A stretch of DNA of 64,000 nucleotides from contig JAYKKI010000015.1 in NCBI GenBank assembly GCA_039881145.1, forward strand, positions 30,297,001 to 30,361,000. The letters are read 5' to 3'. The translations under genes and the position numbers were made by a program. This document shows positions 1-14,600 of this stretch, piece after piece. Under the pieces are notes generated by a model, which made no database searches, was not told the origin of the DNA, and was given only the letters and a program-made list of their open reading frames with translations. This DNA comes from Druceiella hillmani (taxonomy: Eukaryota; Arthropoda; Insecta; Lepidoptera; Hepialidae). The first letter of the stretch is position 1, and each line of letters begins with the position of its first letter.

Positions 1-684
1 GTTCAGTTATGACAGTACGGCTGGTCGCATTCACACGTATACCACGTTGGTATGAGTCCCATCTGACCCGAACATCGGCCAAAAACAATACTGTATCTAA
101 AGGGTGCCAATTGTCAGATCTGAAATAAGATTTATGATATAATTAAATCGCAAATATATAAAACTTTTGATAAACCAATAAGTGTACATCTAATTCATTC
201 AAGTAGAATTTCTCATCTTTACATATTTACATGAAAGCAAAGCAGCACTATCTCTTAATCTTTCAAACATTACTAATTGGGTTTTTGACTAATATTTTTT
301 TATTTCATTAATCATAATTTCAAGGTACAAGCTGATGAAGAGTGAAAATTTTTTTAATAATCTTAAAAATTTACCGAGTTTAAAAGTTTAAATTTGACCT
401 ATAGAGAAGGACGGCAATACTGTGTTGTGAGGTCATTTTTAATATTGCACATTATATTGCACGAGAGGAAAAGAGACAGGGATATACCCAACTCTATCTG
501 TATCTTCAAATTTAGAATCCTACGACTAGCTTATTTGTCAATCAATTTTTGAATTTTTTTCAAGACTGGTTTTTAATTAACATATATTCCACAATATTGT
601 ACGAAAAATATCAAAAATTTAGAATGAGTCAACAACCGTACTACTATAGTATTAAAATATCCTTTGTACACATTTGGTAGCATT

Positions 685-764
<80 letters not shown>

Positions 765-2149
765 GTATATATATATGTATATATATTATATAACATTTAT
801 GTAATTATATTATAAGATATCAATTTTAAGTTGGGGGTAAACTGAGAAAAATAAACATATATGTTGTCTATGGTCTGTAAATATGTTGAATAAAAAATTA
901 TAATACTTGTTTCTGCATTTATATGTACATTGTTTAACATCTTTCGTGACATTAACTATCTTCCAAACTAATAACTTTTCCAAAATGTTTTGATGGTGCT
1001 ACACCAAGTACACCTACACACCACACTCCTAAATGGAAACTACCATGCTTCAGAAAATCCTTTAGCAGGTTTTGTCCCATTTTTATTGAAAAAAGTTCAG
1101 AAGTATTACTTTCAAATATTTTTCATTATTAATTTTGCAAAAATGTGTTGTAGATTAAAATGTTACGTTTTTTCATTTAATTAAATTGTTATATTTTTTA
1201 GTACTGGTCAAAACCTAAAATGTGATTTTTTATAAAGTGGTGATTTCCATTTCGGAATGCGAGAGAGAAATTGAAAATGATAAGTCAAATTTTATAAGAT
1301 TATTGTATGAAGTCATTGCCATTAATGGTCAAATAAAAAGAAAAATTGAAAAATTATATTTCCTGTGCGTTATAAAATAAAATTAAAATTACCTTTTAAT
1401 AAAATCATCATCGAAAAGTTGCAAGGTTAGACTGGCAGGTGAAGTATTATCTATCAATTCGATGGATCGAATTGACAAAGTCGTATCTGAAACCGAGTAA
1501 AAAATTTTAAATTTTATTTGCTGTAATTAAATAATTGAAACAAGTAATTGATATGTGTAAAATTGTTTATAGGAACTTACCAAACTTTGTTTTAACCACT
1601 TTAGTTACACCCACAGATCTTACAATCACAAGTAGGTCTACATCCTGCTCATTTTCTGAAACATCTGAATAAAATTTTATACATTGTTATATTTCTTAAT
1701 GTTATGGAGCCATGCTAATAAATTTTGTTCATTTTTATAATGCAATATGAATTATACTAGTAGAAATAAAAATCCTGTATTTCGTTTAAATTGGTTTATA
1801 ACATGTTTAATTTCTGTTTTATAATAAATAACAATATATTTTTATACACAGTTTGTAAAAAAACTATAAATATAATAACATTTTCTTGTATTTTAAATAA
1901 CTTTCTAGCAACTTCTGAAATTTTTAGCAATGCACAAATGCTTCCTTATTAAGTAATGTTAACACAATGGATATCAATTAGTGTGCCAAGTATAAATTAA
2001 CATGATTAATATATTTATATACTATATATGAAGATTAAATCAAATTGTGTTAGGAAATTGTAAGTGATTAAAAAGTGTTTCAGAAACCTACTATTTGTGA
2101 CAAACCACTGAATGTCTCATTATATTATATACTATTACATATATTATGA

Positions 2150-2198
<49 letters not shown>

Positions 2199-2227
2199 AA
2201 TGTATATATATGTATATATATATATAT

Positions 2228-2314
<87 letters not shown>

Positions 2315-5300
2315 AATGTTTGTGCATGTGTGTGCTCACAAACATATACATCATGTATATATACACTTTTGATGGACTTATAACCATAGGAAGAATTTCA
2401 TCCAGTCAGGTATTGGAAAAATAGGACAATTTAGTTTTATAGAATACAGCAAAAAACTTTTAGTGAGACAGAACAAAGATAATAAAAATGTAGAAAATAA
2501 AACATTACATGAGAATTAAAAAATAAAACTTTGAAACATTTATCAATTCTTAACATCAAGATACAATTGATTGCAAAATTTTGTAATTACGCAGCTTTAA
2601 CTTTTCAAAGAAAATGGAGGTTTTTTTTGAAGAAAAGATTACTGACTAGGCAAGCAATTAATTTTTTTTAACTTATCCAAATGTGTCCCTAAACCCCTTT
2701 GTACAGTACAAAGGGGTTTAGGGACACATTTTTATTGCATACAAATATTTTTCAACAAGTATTATTAATATTCTTACATAAGCTACCTTCTAACTTTGGA
2801 TACTGATTTCTCACAACCACTTTAAAAGAGTATTAAAATAATTTTACTGTATTTGATAAGTAGCATATTACTAGTAAAAATTGTATTATTTTTAAACTTA
2901 CTTGCTGATTAATATTAATATTACTATACATTAGAAACCAATACCCAATTTAATGAGGGCTTTAAATAAATAGTTATTTACTATATTTTGTTTTCTACTA
3001 CTTTGGTAGTTTAAGCAAAAACGTACTTTTCATATTAAGAATATCTACAAGACCATAATACCCTGCAACTGGTTTTGTTGGTATATGTAGTAACTGCAGA
3101 TAAGCAGAATAATGTTCACCGTCATGCACTGTTATCTCGGACTGCCCTTCATTAACAGACAAGTAAAAAGGACTTGAAACCTGTTTGCATTTAAAGATAA
3201 AAAAAATAAAAAGTTATATGAATCAATATTGACAGTTTTTTAAATATAACACAATGATAAAGCACATTAATCTAAGTACATTTCTACTATTTGGGCCACA
3301 AAGCCTATCTTGGCCATAAGCACGATTTTTAAAACATGGTTTTTGGTCAAAAATACCTCCTACATTTCTAAAACTAAATCAGTTCCAGATATATAGAAAC
3401 GCAATAGATAAACACAAAAGTGGTTTACAATTGAATGTTACTTTTCAAAGATTCCGTAGCCAAAGAGCATAAAAAAAGGAACCCCATAATTTAGTCATGT
3501 CTGTCCATCGGTCTGTTCGCACGTCACAGCATTGTTCCTCCTTCAATTTAAGTCCGATCATAACAAAATTTGAAAATACAATGTAGGCTGATTTATTATA
3601 CCAACACATAAAAATAGAGAAACTATAATTTCTATTTTCTTACACGGACTTTGTCTTACATTAGACTTGAAGAATAATGATCGTAGCATTTAGTAAACAC
3701 TAAAATTTAAAATTGTTTTCTTACCTTGCATTAATAAATTAAAGAGATATTGGCAATTACATTAATTTGTCTTATGTCTATCAAATATACAATAGGCAAT
3801 ATTTTTGTATAGTGACAAATAAAATGCAAGTACACAATATAAGTACAAGTAGAACCTGCATTGTTAGGGTTCCGTACACTATTATGCATCTATGAACATT
3901 TAATGGTTCACAGTATTTCCAATAATTAATACTAACAATAAACAAATCCACCAAAAAGTATATTTTGACGTTAGCAAAACTCAGTTTAGATTTCACATGA
4001 GATTTCAAATTTATATTCAATGTGCTAGTGCAGAGATGCCTAGATGTCAACACACCAAGATAAAGCATTTGAGTTAAGAGAGTTCTGAGAATATTTTCCA
4101 CCATGTAAATATATTGCCTAGTATATCTTAACAATAATGTTAAATATAATGAATTTCTCAATAATGATAAGATTTAGAATCATTGCTTTAGTTTTCCGAT
4201 AAGCTTTAGTAATCACTTATAAGGCTGTTTATTTATAATTTTGACTGTAGCAGATTCAGGAATGGAGAATGATCATATTTTTGTTGAACTTTTCAATAAT
4301 ATCTACACAAAATTCTGAAAAAATAGTTCAAATCCTCATAACTTTCCCTTTCAATTGATATAAGTTGTTAAAAAATCCCAATACATGTAATTAAAAAAAT
4401 TCTGTAAATTCATTTGCCAATTCTCATATATATTTCTAAATACGTATTATTGCTAGTGAACCTCTTAAATATATAAGCCGATTAATATGCGTTATCGCTG
4501 TGCTAAATTGTTTCCACATTAAACCAATTCTCAGAAAAATGGCAAGGACATTTTTAACAATTCTGAAAAAATACATATAGACGAATTATGTACATTACAT
4601 AAAATTTTTAAAAAGTAGCTTTGGAATACTTATAATTTTCTCTTTCAATTGATATTTCACAGGATAAATGAAAATAAAAAATATTTCAATTGTTTTATTT
4701 GCCCTCTAAAATTTTTTTATGTATTTTTTTGAATGTTAACTATTGAACTGAAATGCATAGTTCAATATGTTTTATTGCTATGCCATGTTTATACGTCCAA
4801 CAACTTCTAAGAAAAAGGCCGTAATAGAAAATGAACATATAAGGGATCTTATAAGGGTTCCCTTTTTTTCTTTTGACATAGTGTACCTTAAAATCACTAA
4901 ATAACCTTATTTGGTTTATTTTTAAAATGTTAATAGAGAATGGTGTATTTCTAATTGTATTCGTAACAGTTTAATAGTTAATTATACCTTTAACAAAATA
5001 TAGAACTGAATCTTAACTTCATAAAAAGCCAAACAATCTATTATGAATTATTTTTTCATTGTGTCACCACTTCAAATTTAATTACTTTACCCTTCGATTT
5101 CTTTTGCTTAAATTATTATTATTTCTCTTTATCAAGTTATTCTAGAAAGATATGTGTGTCCACGACGACACAATAAACATTATAATGATAAATATCTCAT
5201 GTCAATCGAGGAAGTCATTTTTGCATTAAAACGTTAAAAAGAAACAAAATGTTCCTCTTTATATCAAATTTTGAAGGTAAATGATATCAATAAACTTAAA

Positions 5301-6177
5301 TATTTTATTTTTATAATCATATTTGAACAAAACAGTTTTTATGGTAAAAGTCTAGTATGAAGTCTAAAAAATTAATATGAGAAAATACATGAAACCAACC
5401 GGAAAAAATATATTCCTTAAAAAAAGAAATAGAATAATGACGGCCGTTTATAAAGTCCAAGTAAATTAAAGGACATAAGAAAATGAACAACGAAACTGTT
5501 ATCATGCTTTCATGAATAGTTGTCCAACTAACATCAAAATAACAATTAAAATATTATATAATTCCAAAATATGTACCTGAGGTCTATACCTTTCGTTTCT
5601 ATCGCCTTGCTTCAAACAAATCTTTGGGCATATAATGTCAACTGTATGAATGAAAAATAATTATTAATAAATCTGTTACAATTAATTTAAATACATAAAG
5701 CACTATAAGTGCATTGTGTTTAAAGGTCAAACTGTTACAAATTATTAAGAGATTGCTAATTATTTGATAAAAAAATCACAAATTAGCCTTCAACATTTGA
5801 AAACTTGATCTGAAAAATATCTTTGGTCTATTTTTTTTCCCCCAGAATTTTTAGTAACATAATTTTTACAAAGTTAACTCATACACTTGTTACTTTTTTT
5901 AATAACATACAACAATATAATTTTTCTAACCGACGTCTCCTGTTTGAAATCTCTGAAATACCGTATTTGCAAAGTATTCAGATCCCCATACATCGCAATT
6001 AATAACATCTACATCAGAATCTCGTATTGTTATAGAAGTAACCCCTCTTTTTTCATCATTTTTTTTCTTCGAATTAAATATTTTCGGCGTACTGCGTGCA
6101 ACTATAACACCAACAATTAAAGCATTCCTGATATTAATATTTAAATTGTTGAGACAAATATTTTGAACTCCCGCCAT
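1..6177 (-). CDS. MEIOB: MEIOB-like meiosis-specific OB-domain protein, 3' part beyond left edge
   Basis: Single-stranded-DNA-binding, RPA1-related protein of meiotic recombination (MEIOB; hold'em is the fly relative). Six exons on the minus strand: 6177-5931, 5641-5577, 3180-3027, 1664-1581, 1486-1393 and 119-1 (open at the edge). All have GT-AG borders, and every junction keeps phase (for example G|TT gives V, A|AT gives N, AG|A gives R). Family resemblance seen directly: N-terminal [17 protein letters not shown], then [19 protein letters not shown] (first OB fold), [55 protein letters not shown], and [20 protein letters not shown] in the last visible exon. The ATG at 6177 gives MAGVQN; an in-frame ATG at 6183 would add MK. 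Between LFDDD and the W-x-P of the next exon the product is about 12 residues shorter than the human protein as I remember it, so a small exon in 120-1392 may be missed. The C-terminal half is outside the window. Confidence 0.88.
688..786. repeat. (TA)n microsatellite in MEIOB intron
   Basis: Almost pure AT dinucleotide run with a few G interruptions near its right end, inside the intron between MEIOB exons 119-1 and 1486-1393. ORFs drawn through it are meaningless. Confidence 0.95.
2153..2312. repeat. (TA)n microsatellite, about 160 bp
   Basis: Long AT dinucleotide array with occasional TGTA variants, inside the MEIOB intron 1665-3026. It generates spurious Tyr-Ile ORFs on both strands. Confidence 0.95.
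2679..2731. repeat. Perfect 26-bp inverted repeat, 1-nt centre
   Basis: Left arm 2679-2704 (begins AAATGTGTCCC, ends TTTGTAC) is the exact reverse complement of right arm 2706-2731, with a single A at 2705 between them. It lies in a MEIOB intron and has no transposon ends around it that I can see. Confidence 0.9.
3460..4900. repeat. Interspersed repeat of the GGTTCC type (two pieces)
   Basis: About 3855-4900 begins near TAGGGTTCCGTACAC and ends near GGGTTCCC...TTTTGACATAGTGTAC. It shares a stretch (CGTACAC, GCAT/CACTTATAAACATTTAA-like, ATAGTATTTC-like) with 29065-29690 in the same orientation. A shorter piece at about 3460-3560 carries the end motif (GGAACCCC ... GTCTGTCCATCGGTCTG) reversed. 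It looks like a non-autonomous transposon family whose outer ends resemble the common insect TAGGGTTCCGTA repeats. The 126-codon minus-strand ORF at 3781-4161 lies inside it and I do not regard it as a gene. Confidence 0.45.
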
Positions 6178-6519
6178 TTTCAAAACATGACCAAAAACAA
6201 TAGATTTCGTTATTATTTATTTATTTTATTGCGCTCTTTTTCTTTGCCAAAAGCTCTCTACCTTTACTAACAATATAGGAATGCGGGCGGCCTGCTCAAG
6301 CCGCGCGCGTATTTTCAATATCTTTGACCTTTACCCTACGAGTATTTCTTACTAGTAGCCTTTACCAAAGTCAAATTAAAGAGTCGCCATTGCTACTAAA
6401 ATGAAACAAGTAAAATAAAATAACCAAAATGAAAATACAAAATAAATGATAAATATGCAATTCAAATATAATTACAATATAATACAATATGTAGGCGAAT
6501 ACAAAACATGCATATTATT

Positions 6520-6527
<8 letters not shown>

Positions 6528-6585
<58 letters not shown>

Positions 6586-6586
6586 A
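6528..6586. repeat. (TA)n microsatellite
   Basis: Uninterrupted AT dinucleotide run of roughly 55 bp in the MEIOB-POLD2 spacer. Confidence 0.95.
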
Positions 6587-6774
6587 ACAAATGTATTGTA
6601 CATCGATGATAGTGTATGGTAAGTTTTAGAATAAGTTCATTGACTGTTGTTAAAAGGGGTCTAATGTTAACATGACTTTGACTTTACATTTTAATAATTT
6701 ATAAGTAACCGGAAGAAATTTATCATTTAAAGCACATACAAATATACAATGATTACGATCACACTCCCCCACCC

Positions 6775-7110
6775 TCAGTCACAGGCAGGAGAATCTCTGA
6801 TACGCAGCCTGATCTCTAAACCAAATATGTGGATATAGAGCAATGTCCCGAACGCATAAGAGAAACCACCAAAGTTTCCCTTCGGGAAAATATGTATTTC
6901 GACAACCAAGGTGTAGTAGATAGAACCTTTTACATTTCTGTGCAGGGATCCATCCAAAATGATATTCCATTCGGATCTCTCCGAATCAAACGTATGCTGC
7001 TTGTAGTAGAGAATCAGAAAATTATTTTTTGGTGAAAAAGGATTAGCCACGTGGGGATTTAAAGAGCTAAGGAGTCGAAGAAAATAAGGAGTTCCCGAAT
7101 CTCATTTCGC
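6775..7110 (-). mobile_element. Fragment of an I-clade-like LINE (end of ORF2)
   Basis: Read on the plus strand, the region aligns by eye with parts of 35740-36210, the RNase H to C-terminal end of the larger LINE copy. Shared runs include CAATG-CCC-AACGCAT--GAGA-ACCA, GAGAA/GACAACCAAGGT, GATCTCTCC-AATCAA-CGTA and AAGGAGTC-GA-AA-ATAAGGAG. It is shortened by internal deletion, carries several stops and frameshifts, and is a dead scrap of a related element on the minus strand. Confidence 0.65.
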
Positions 7111-8636
7111 CAGGCATTGACCATATACACTATTAAATATTTTACCGACAAATATTACCGTAGCTAATGATTTTATATTGTTTATCCTTCTTTGCTATTA
7201 TTTTATATTGTTTATAAATTAACATTTTTCATTTGGTTTTAATTTTTTGGATGAATTTTAAGCATAAATAAATAAAAACATCAGTGGTTTATTAATTATT
7301 TATTTACGTTATATTGGCAGCAATAATATAATTCTTGTGCAAATCCGTGTTTCTGTTCAATTTAAACTTCTATTTTATAAATAGTTTATTTGTAAGTTAA
7401 TATTTTCATGATATAAGGTAATTCACTGTAATATGACCAGTTCAATAAGATCGTCAATAGATATATTTTAGTCTTCATTCGCTTTAGTTATTACTAGTAA
7501 GCGGCAGCTGCTAGTGGATACCAGCTGGTGCAAATTTATTTATTTTTTGTAATAAATAATAAAATAAATATTTTGTAAACCGAAATTTTTTATAAACCCC
7601 AGATGTTCAGGGTAAACAAGTTGCAATATTGTTAGTTTTGAAAATTATTATATTTATCGAATTTTTTCGTTAAATGCTTTTGCTTAACGGTAATATAATA
7701 TTAAAATTAATTACAAACTAACAATTGATGCCAAATTTGTATATGTTGCTTTATCATCAGTACGATGTAATAAGATGACAATATTTTGTTAAGGCGATGT
7801 AGCTCATATAAATATTTAATGGTACTATACGTGCTTGCTAGCATAAAAATTACAAAATAATATGAATTAATATCACACTATGAAGACGTGCGCTCATACA
7901 TTAGAAAGAACCTATAAACAAAACAAAGAAACCAAGGGATTATTATGTCCTGATTCTTTGACTCATATGCTAAAAAAGCTCACCATAAATAGAAAAAGAA
8001 CCGAAAAAGTGATTGTACCACCGATAACTTATTCATAAGTGAATGATCATCTTATCTAACAACTATGCAATAAGATCCGGCGGATATATTTCATACATAA
8101 TTATTTTTATAGTTATGAACTTATTATGAATGATATCAGTTTCTAACAAATGATTAGATATAGGTTTAATAAAAAATTAAAGCATCAATATACGTTTTTA
8201 TTTTAGGCACCAAAATGGCTACAGAAAAAAACGTGGTTTATATCACATTAAATTGTTCTTATTTATACTATAATTCAACTTATTAAAGAATATGTAATAA
8301 ACAGATTATAATATAAACTACAATATCAAAAAAAATGTAACCGTTGTTAAACAAAACATTTTCACTTATGAATAAATCATGTTAAATTCATTTTAATTAA
8401 ATTATGGCACACATAGTTTTTCCAAAACATTGAAATTATCTCTCAAGTCTATTTACTATAGGACCCGCGAAAATTCATAACTGTCAAATCTCTGTTAAAG
8501 TTAAAACCGTATCCACAGATCATATACTAAAGTATCTATTCTGTTTTAAAATATCTCTTGCAGTCTCTTTTTTTCTGATCCCTTGTCTGTAGTTTTTAAT
8601 ATTTTGTATTTGTGTATAAGTTGAAATTCTAGTAAG

Positions 8637-11600
8637 ATGCTTCTTAAAGTCGAAAATAATCCTAACTGCAATGAATTAAACATGAAAGAATTAAAACGCC
8701 ACTCAATTAACATTTCCTCAGTCTCTAAACACTTTTCTAATTACAACATTGATTTTTCGAAACAATACGCCCACATTTATTCAGCAAGATTAAATATTTA
8801 TAGAGGTATATTATCAAGAAGAATAACTGATAAATGGGGCAACAAATATCCTGTGTTGAAACTTTGTGACCTACGCGAAAAAGGCCAAAAATGTGTAATA
8901 ATTGGAACTTTATTTAAACATCAGGAATTAAAACCAAGCATCTTAAAAGAAATATCTGACCGGCTAGAAATTGTCCCACAAACAGCAAGGTTATAAAGTG
9001 GCGATTTTTCTTCGAATTAACATGTTCATTAAACAATAAAATAAATGAAATAATTTGCCAATGTTTATAACAATATAATGAAGAATATGCTTATAAGAAA
9101 TATTCATTTCAGGACACATTTTGTGCACGATAATGACTCTTTGGTATTGGAAGATGATTTGCAAAGGATTAAGTTATTTGGTAACCAAATAAATGTTCAT
9201 GAAGTGGTAACTGGCGTTGTCTGTGCTATCCTTGGTAAAGTTTATGAAAAAGATATTTGATATAAAAGTAGGAAATATTGGCTGAAAAATTAAAATCACG
9301 TAAATTTTTAGGCTATGAAGAGGATGACGGTATTTTAAAAATTGAAGATGTGTGCTGGGCACATTGTGATGTTCCAAAATATTCACTTACTCTTGAAGAC
9401 AGGTAAGCTAATTTTAAGATTATTGTTTATCATAAGAATCATCCTAATTATTATTCATGCTAACTCATTCTGTTTTAACGAAAGTGACTGCCTGTGCTAT
9501 GTTGAAGTTGAGAAATGAACTAAATTTTGTTCAGTTACCTGAGGTAACACCCCTTCAACTTTATAAAAGGGCTGACATGTGCATGGAGTTTTTGACAAAC
9601 TTATATTTATAATGCTTAACATAATTTGAAATTGATTAAGCTTTCCACCAAGCGCAGATATATATTATACTAGCGTTGTTAATAGATTGTGATATGGTAT
9701 TATGTCTAGGTAGCTGCGTTTTATTCCTTAACAATCTCTACAATTATCAAGCAAAGAATTAAACATTTCCTACATATAAATATAATGAAATGAAAACTTT
9801 TCTTCTTAAGTTATGACAATTAGTAACAAGAAATTAAAGTTTAAAATGAGAACAAATCAACCCGTACTTCTAAGAAAATAAATAAAATTAGTTTATTTCA
9901 TGTTATGTATAAAGTTACCAAATGTCATAAAATAGTTTTAATGTATTACAAATATTTTATGAACCCGTCATTATAGATGAATGACATTATGCCTAAATTA
10001 AAAATTTACTTGATCTGGAAATACTGGAGAACCAAGTACTTACGGAACTTAAAAATATTCTAGTGCAATAATTAAATAGTGTAGTCTAGTAAATGTGTTA
10101 TTATGCTTTTGTGCTGGTAATATTTCAAATGAAAAACAAAATAGTAAGTTACCATTATTCTGAATTGCATGATAAACAAATGTTCTACATGATAATATCA
10201 ATTCATTAAAACCATCTATGACTTCATTGTAAGGAAATTATTTTGGGAGCCAACAATAATTTTCTTACTCTATTTTTGCCTATAAGTTAAAAAATCCCAG
10301 AATGTTAGAATATAAAGAATCTATCTAGATGAGAAGTGATATAAAATAAAAATGACACACCATTTTTCATCAATGAAACTTCAGAAAGGAGCACTTCTGA
10401 ATGACATCAAACATTTGAAAACACGTTTAGTCTCTAATTTTAATATTTGGAGTATAGTACTGAATAAAATTACGGCTACAAAAAACTTTGATGTAATTTG
10501 TTGATCATTCATTACTTTCCACAGGCAACAATAAAAAAACTATAATTAGTACTTACTTATTATTCTTATTCATTCCTCCTCTATGGCTTATAAATCGCCA
10601 AAATATTGTCAATATAATCTATGTGAACTAAAATGTCCAAATAAAATTTTCCAAAAATCAGGTTTTAATAGTCATAGCTAACACTACTCGTATTAGTAAC
10701 TACTAGTGACTGCTGGAATTTTCATCATTCCAACATTTTTTGCATTATACAGAAAGTTATATATCCTATTATTATATATTGATGATGACTGTTGAGAAAA
10801 ACGTTTATATTTAAATATTTTTCTGAGTATATTCAAACACAAGCAGTTAGCGAAACCTTTCCGTCAAAGTACTCTGTATTGAAAATTTCAGCTGTAATTT
10901 GACCTTTGTCACAGAAGGTGTGTTTCACCACGAGTGTCACGTAAGTGTCATGCTATGAAGTCAATTTTCTGTGTTTGCGTCATACAGAATTGAAATACAT
11001 GAATATAAGTGGATAAAAAATATTTTTATATAAGATTTTTATTAGCTCATGAAGTAAAATTGCGAACCACAGTGAAGAAACTGCTACCGCCTAAAAAACT
11101 TGTCAGTCTTATTTGGACGAAATGAAATTTGGACAATGTAATTTTTTCGAATGTAGCTTACTTTGGACATCTTGTACTAATATCATACATGGCATATCTA
11201 AACCTACAGATTTATGCAGCGAAACTTTTTAAAAATAAATATTTAGTTAAGCAGATTTGACTTATGAAGGTCTCTATCTCCAGATTATACTTTAAAATTT
11301 ATAAGAAATATGCCTCGAAGATACAAACTATTATTATTATTAATGAAGGTCACAGTTTATATCATGCATTGTGTATTTTTTAATACTTTATCCTAAATAG
11401 ATTTCAAGTTTTGCCGTACACTCTCTTGTTAAACACACTGCAAAAAATAAATTGTAAGAAAATAGAGTTGCCTTGCAAGTATTCAATCGTAAACAAAGAT
11501 ACAAAAATATCATTCTCGCTATTTACTCAATAAGCCTCGTCGTTCACAACAAATAATTAGATTTTCTCTAAAACATCATAGATTGAAACAAATTGATCAA

Positions 11601-14600
11601 ACATAATTTTTGTATCATTTTTGTCTTTAAATTTTCAGATTTTTATGAATGAGTTTGTTATCAAATCAGCAAAATTGTATTCCTATACTTTAATAATAGT
11701 GCAATAAATGACTTGTAAATATGTTAAAGACCTGTTAAAAGATTGAATATGAAAATTTTCATTTGTATAACAAGTTTTTTTTAGTTTAAACGCAACAAAG
11801 GGTTTATATTTCTATAATTTCTGTAGATTTATTAATCATCAAAATGGTATTTTTGTGTTATTTCATAGGTCTAAATTAATTAAGTTAGTTAAAATAACTA
11901 GATAAAGAAACAGATTTAAAAAAAAATAAAAACTATGTAACAATTTTTTTATATATATCATGTAACATCAACCCTGACCTCTGTTGTACTAGTACAATAG
12001 TATAATAAAGATCGGAGGACATCAAACATCATTGGCTTTTAATTTCAGTTAAAAAGTTTTTCCTAGTCCTCGTTTAGCCATTAAACTTTTTAACTATAAA
12101 ATCTGAAATGTTCCTATATAAACATAATGAAGCAATAAAAATATATAATCAGCAAAAATAACAATAATTTTTTTAGATATGTGGTCATCATGTCAGGATT
12201 GAATATGTCATCTCATAGTGCAGAGCATTATTTTCAAATACATTTGATGTTGGAATGGCTCACAGGCCTATGTGGTAATAACGCTAGCCAGGAAAAGGTA
12301 TCTGAAGTAGTTAAAGTGATCATTGCCGGTAAGTAACAATGTTAATTTGTCCTAAATTATTGCATACAATTCAATCTACCAAAATGTTTGTTATTATAAA
12401 AAGAGAAAATATTAGCTGCATCATGATTTTTACAATAATTTGAAAATAGGATGAAGTATTGATGACACTATAATGAATATTGTAAAAAATTTATATCATT
12501 GACAAAAGGTTCAGTTGATTAGGAGCAAAATGACAGATGATGTATTTAATGTTTATAGCAAAATTAATTACTTAAAAGTTGATTTAAAACAACAGTATTG
12601 CTGTATATGTGCAGGTGGAATTTTCAATAGTTTAGAATCTGGTAACACTAATGAATCAAATACATCTACTACCGCATCGCACGTCGACACGTTATGTTCA
12701 ACCATCAGCCAAGTAATCCCGCTCGATTTAATGCCAGGTTCCATGGATCCTTCAGACATTATGTTGCCACAGAAGCCCTTCCATCATTGTAAGTTTATTT
12801 TATTTATATGTGTTTGAATTATAAAACATGTCTACTAGTTGGTAAGATAAGGATAGCATGTCTCATTCAATCATATATATTTTCCGAGTACTGAGGTAAC
12901 ATTAAACCATTGTTTGAAGTCTTGTCAAGCAACGGTCAATTAGACAATTGACCGTTGCTAGGGCTTGCAAGTGTAAAAAAGCAATAAATTGCTACATCCA
13001 TTACTGTGTAGCCTATACCTATTGAGTAAAGGTAAAAAAAGGAGAGACTATCTTTATGTTTTACTGGCCATTCAATATTTGCCACTCTGTCATTTTAGCT
13101 TTTTACATAGTAAATTTCTAATTCTAGTAAATTTTATTAATATTCCCTCTAATATCAGTATTATTTTTTTACTTTTCATTGACAATAGGAGAGAAGAAAG
13201 TATTGTAATCATCAAAAAAATTAAAGTCAACATTTTAATGCAAATTGACTTCAGTGCACCAAGACAGTATAAAAAACACAAAAATAAAAATTATATATGT
13301 GTTAACACCGTTAGACCGATTTTAGTGAATTTTGTCTCTAAGTAATTCACTTTTTTTCCCAACTTTAAAATTTTGGGTATCTACCATAAAAACAAATAAG
13401 TTTTTTGTGAAAAATGACCTGATCAGTTTTCAAACTTTATTAATTTTTAGTCCTTTATGAGCCTAACAGTACAAACGCATGTTAGCGCAATAGCTCAAAT
13501 TTATTCAAATATCAGCACGTAAATACTTTTTTGCAAAAGAGAAAAGGTAAGCGTAGCTGTTAGTTTTGGATTTTCATTAAAATGTATTGTGTTAATGCCT
13601 ATGGAGGGGTCAATGAAAGTTAGGGTATTTTCAAAGGAAATATTAGTGGTAAGCATGCATGAGTCTGCGGGTATATATGTACGTATGTGCACTTTTTAAA
13701 ATGCTTATAAAATCTGATGGGAATATCCGATTGGCCAGCGGAATGAACAAAACGATAAGTTACAAAGCTCTTTCAAAATTAGTTCATAGATACGTACTGT
13801 TTTTAATTAAACTCTATAGAGCAATTTCAAAAATTGGGCCAAAAACTTTTTTGCATATATTCAGAAAATCATTAGTAAGCCGCATGCATACAATACAGAT
13901 AGATCACCATCATTTGATGCTTTCGCTATAGTAACATTGTTTAACTGCTCAGATTTCTAGAGTTTATCCTTTTTACTGTTTTAACTCTGATAAGTTTGCT
14001 ACTCTTGATGTGAAATTGTCCGGCAATGTTTGTGAAATAATACAATGTTATTGATTTAGTATTAAACTGTAACTTTGTCATATTATATAGTGTAATTCAC
14101 GCATTACCAAACAAAATTATATATAGGTATTCCCAGAGAAATAAATTTGTATCATGAAACACAATTATATTATAATACCTTTTGTGACCAAGAGACACTT
14201 GTAAAAACATTAAAACATATAATAATGATCACCAAATTAAATTAATTTTCAGAATTCCGTACAACATGAGATATTTTATATCCTTCTGTATGGTAAATTT
14301 TTAACGCATTAACATAATTTGATTTTGAATCCCTCATAAAAATGTCACGCAAAAAGTGTTTTAATAAAAATGTTTAAAATTGAAAAAAAAACAGCTGTAT
14401 ACATTTTTATTTTATAAATTTAAGCCACAAATTTGTATGAAATATTTTTATCTGGTTAGATTTCTCCTTACTTATTTAATACAAATTAAAGTTTGTAATT
14501 TAACATTTCATTCATTTATTAGGTATAAAAATTATTATTTTAATGTAGAGGAATTCTGTAAAGTTATTGATAATTCATGTCTACAATTAACAATACTTAA

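Larger units (their letters stand above)
6184..8636. other. MEIOB-POLD2 divergent spacer
   Basis: About 2.45 kb between the two start codons. It holds a TA array (6528-6586) and a decayed LINE scrap (6775-7110). The rest is AT-rich with no ORF or RNA gene I can support. Promoters for both genes should lie here, but I recognise no specific element. Confidence 0.6.

Noticed and set aside
2091..2424. ORFs of repeated Tyr-Ile through the TA array (also at 20259-20740 and 23278-23492)
   Set aside because: They are translations of (TA)n microsatellites on both strands and in several frames, not genes.
3781..4161. 126-codon minus-strand ORF in a MEIOB intron
   Set aside because: It lies inside a repeat also present at 29065-29690 and has no recognisable domain or splice context.
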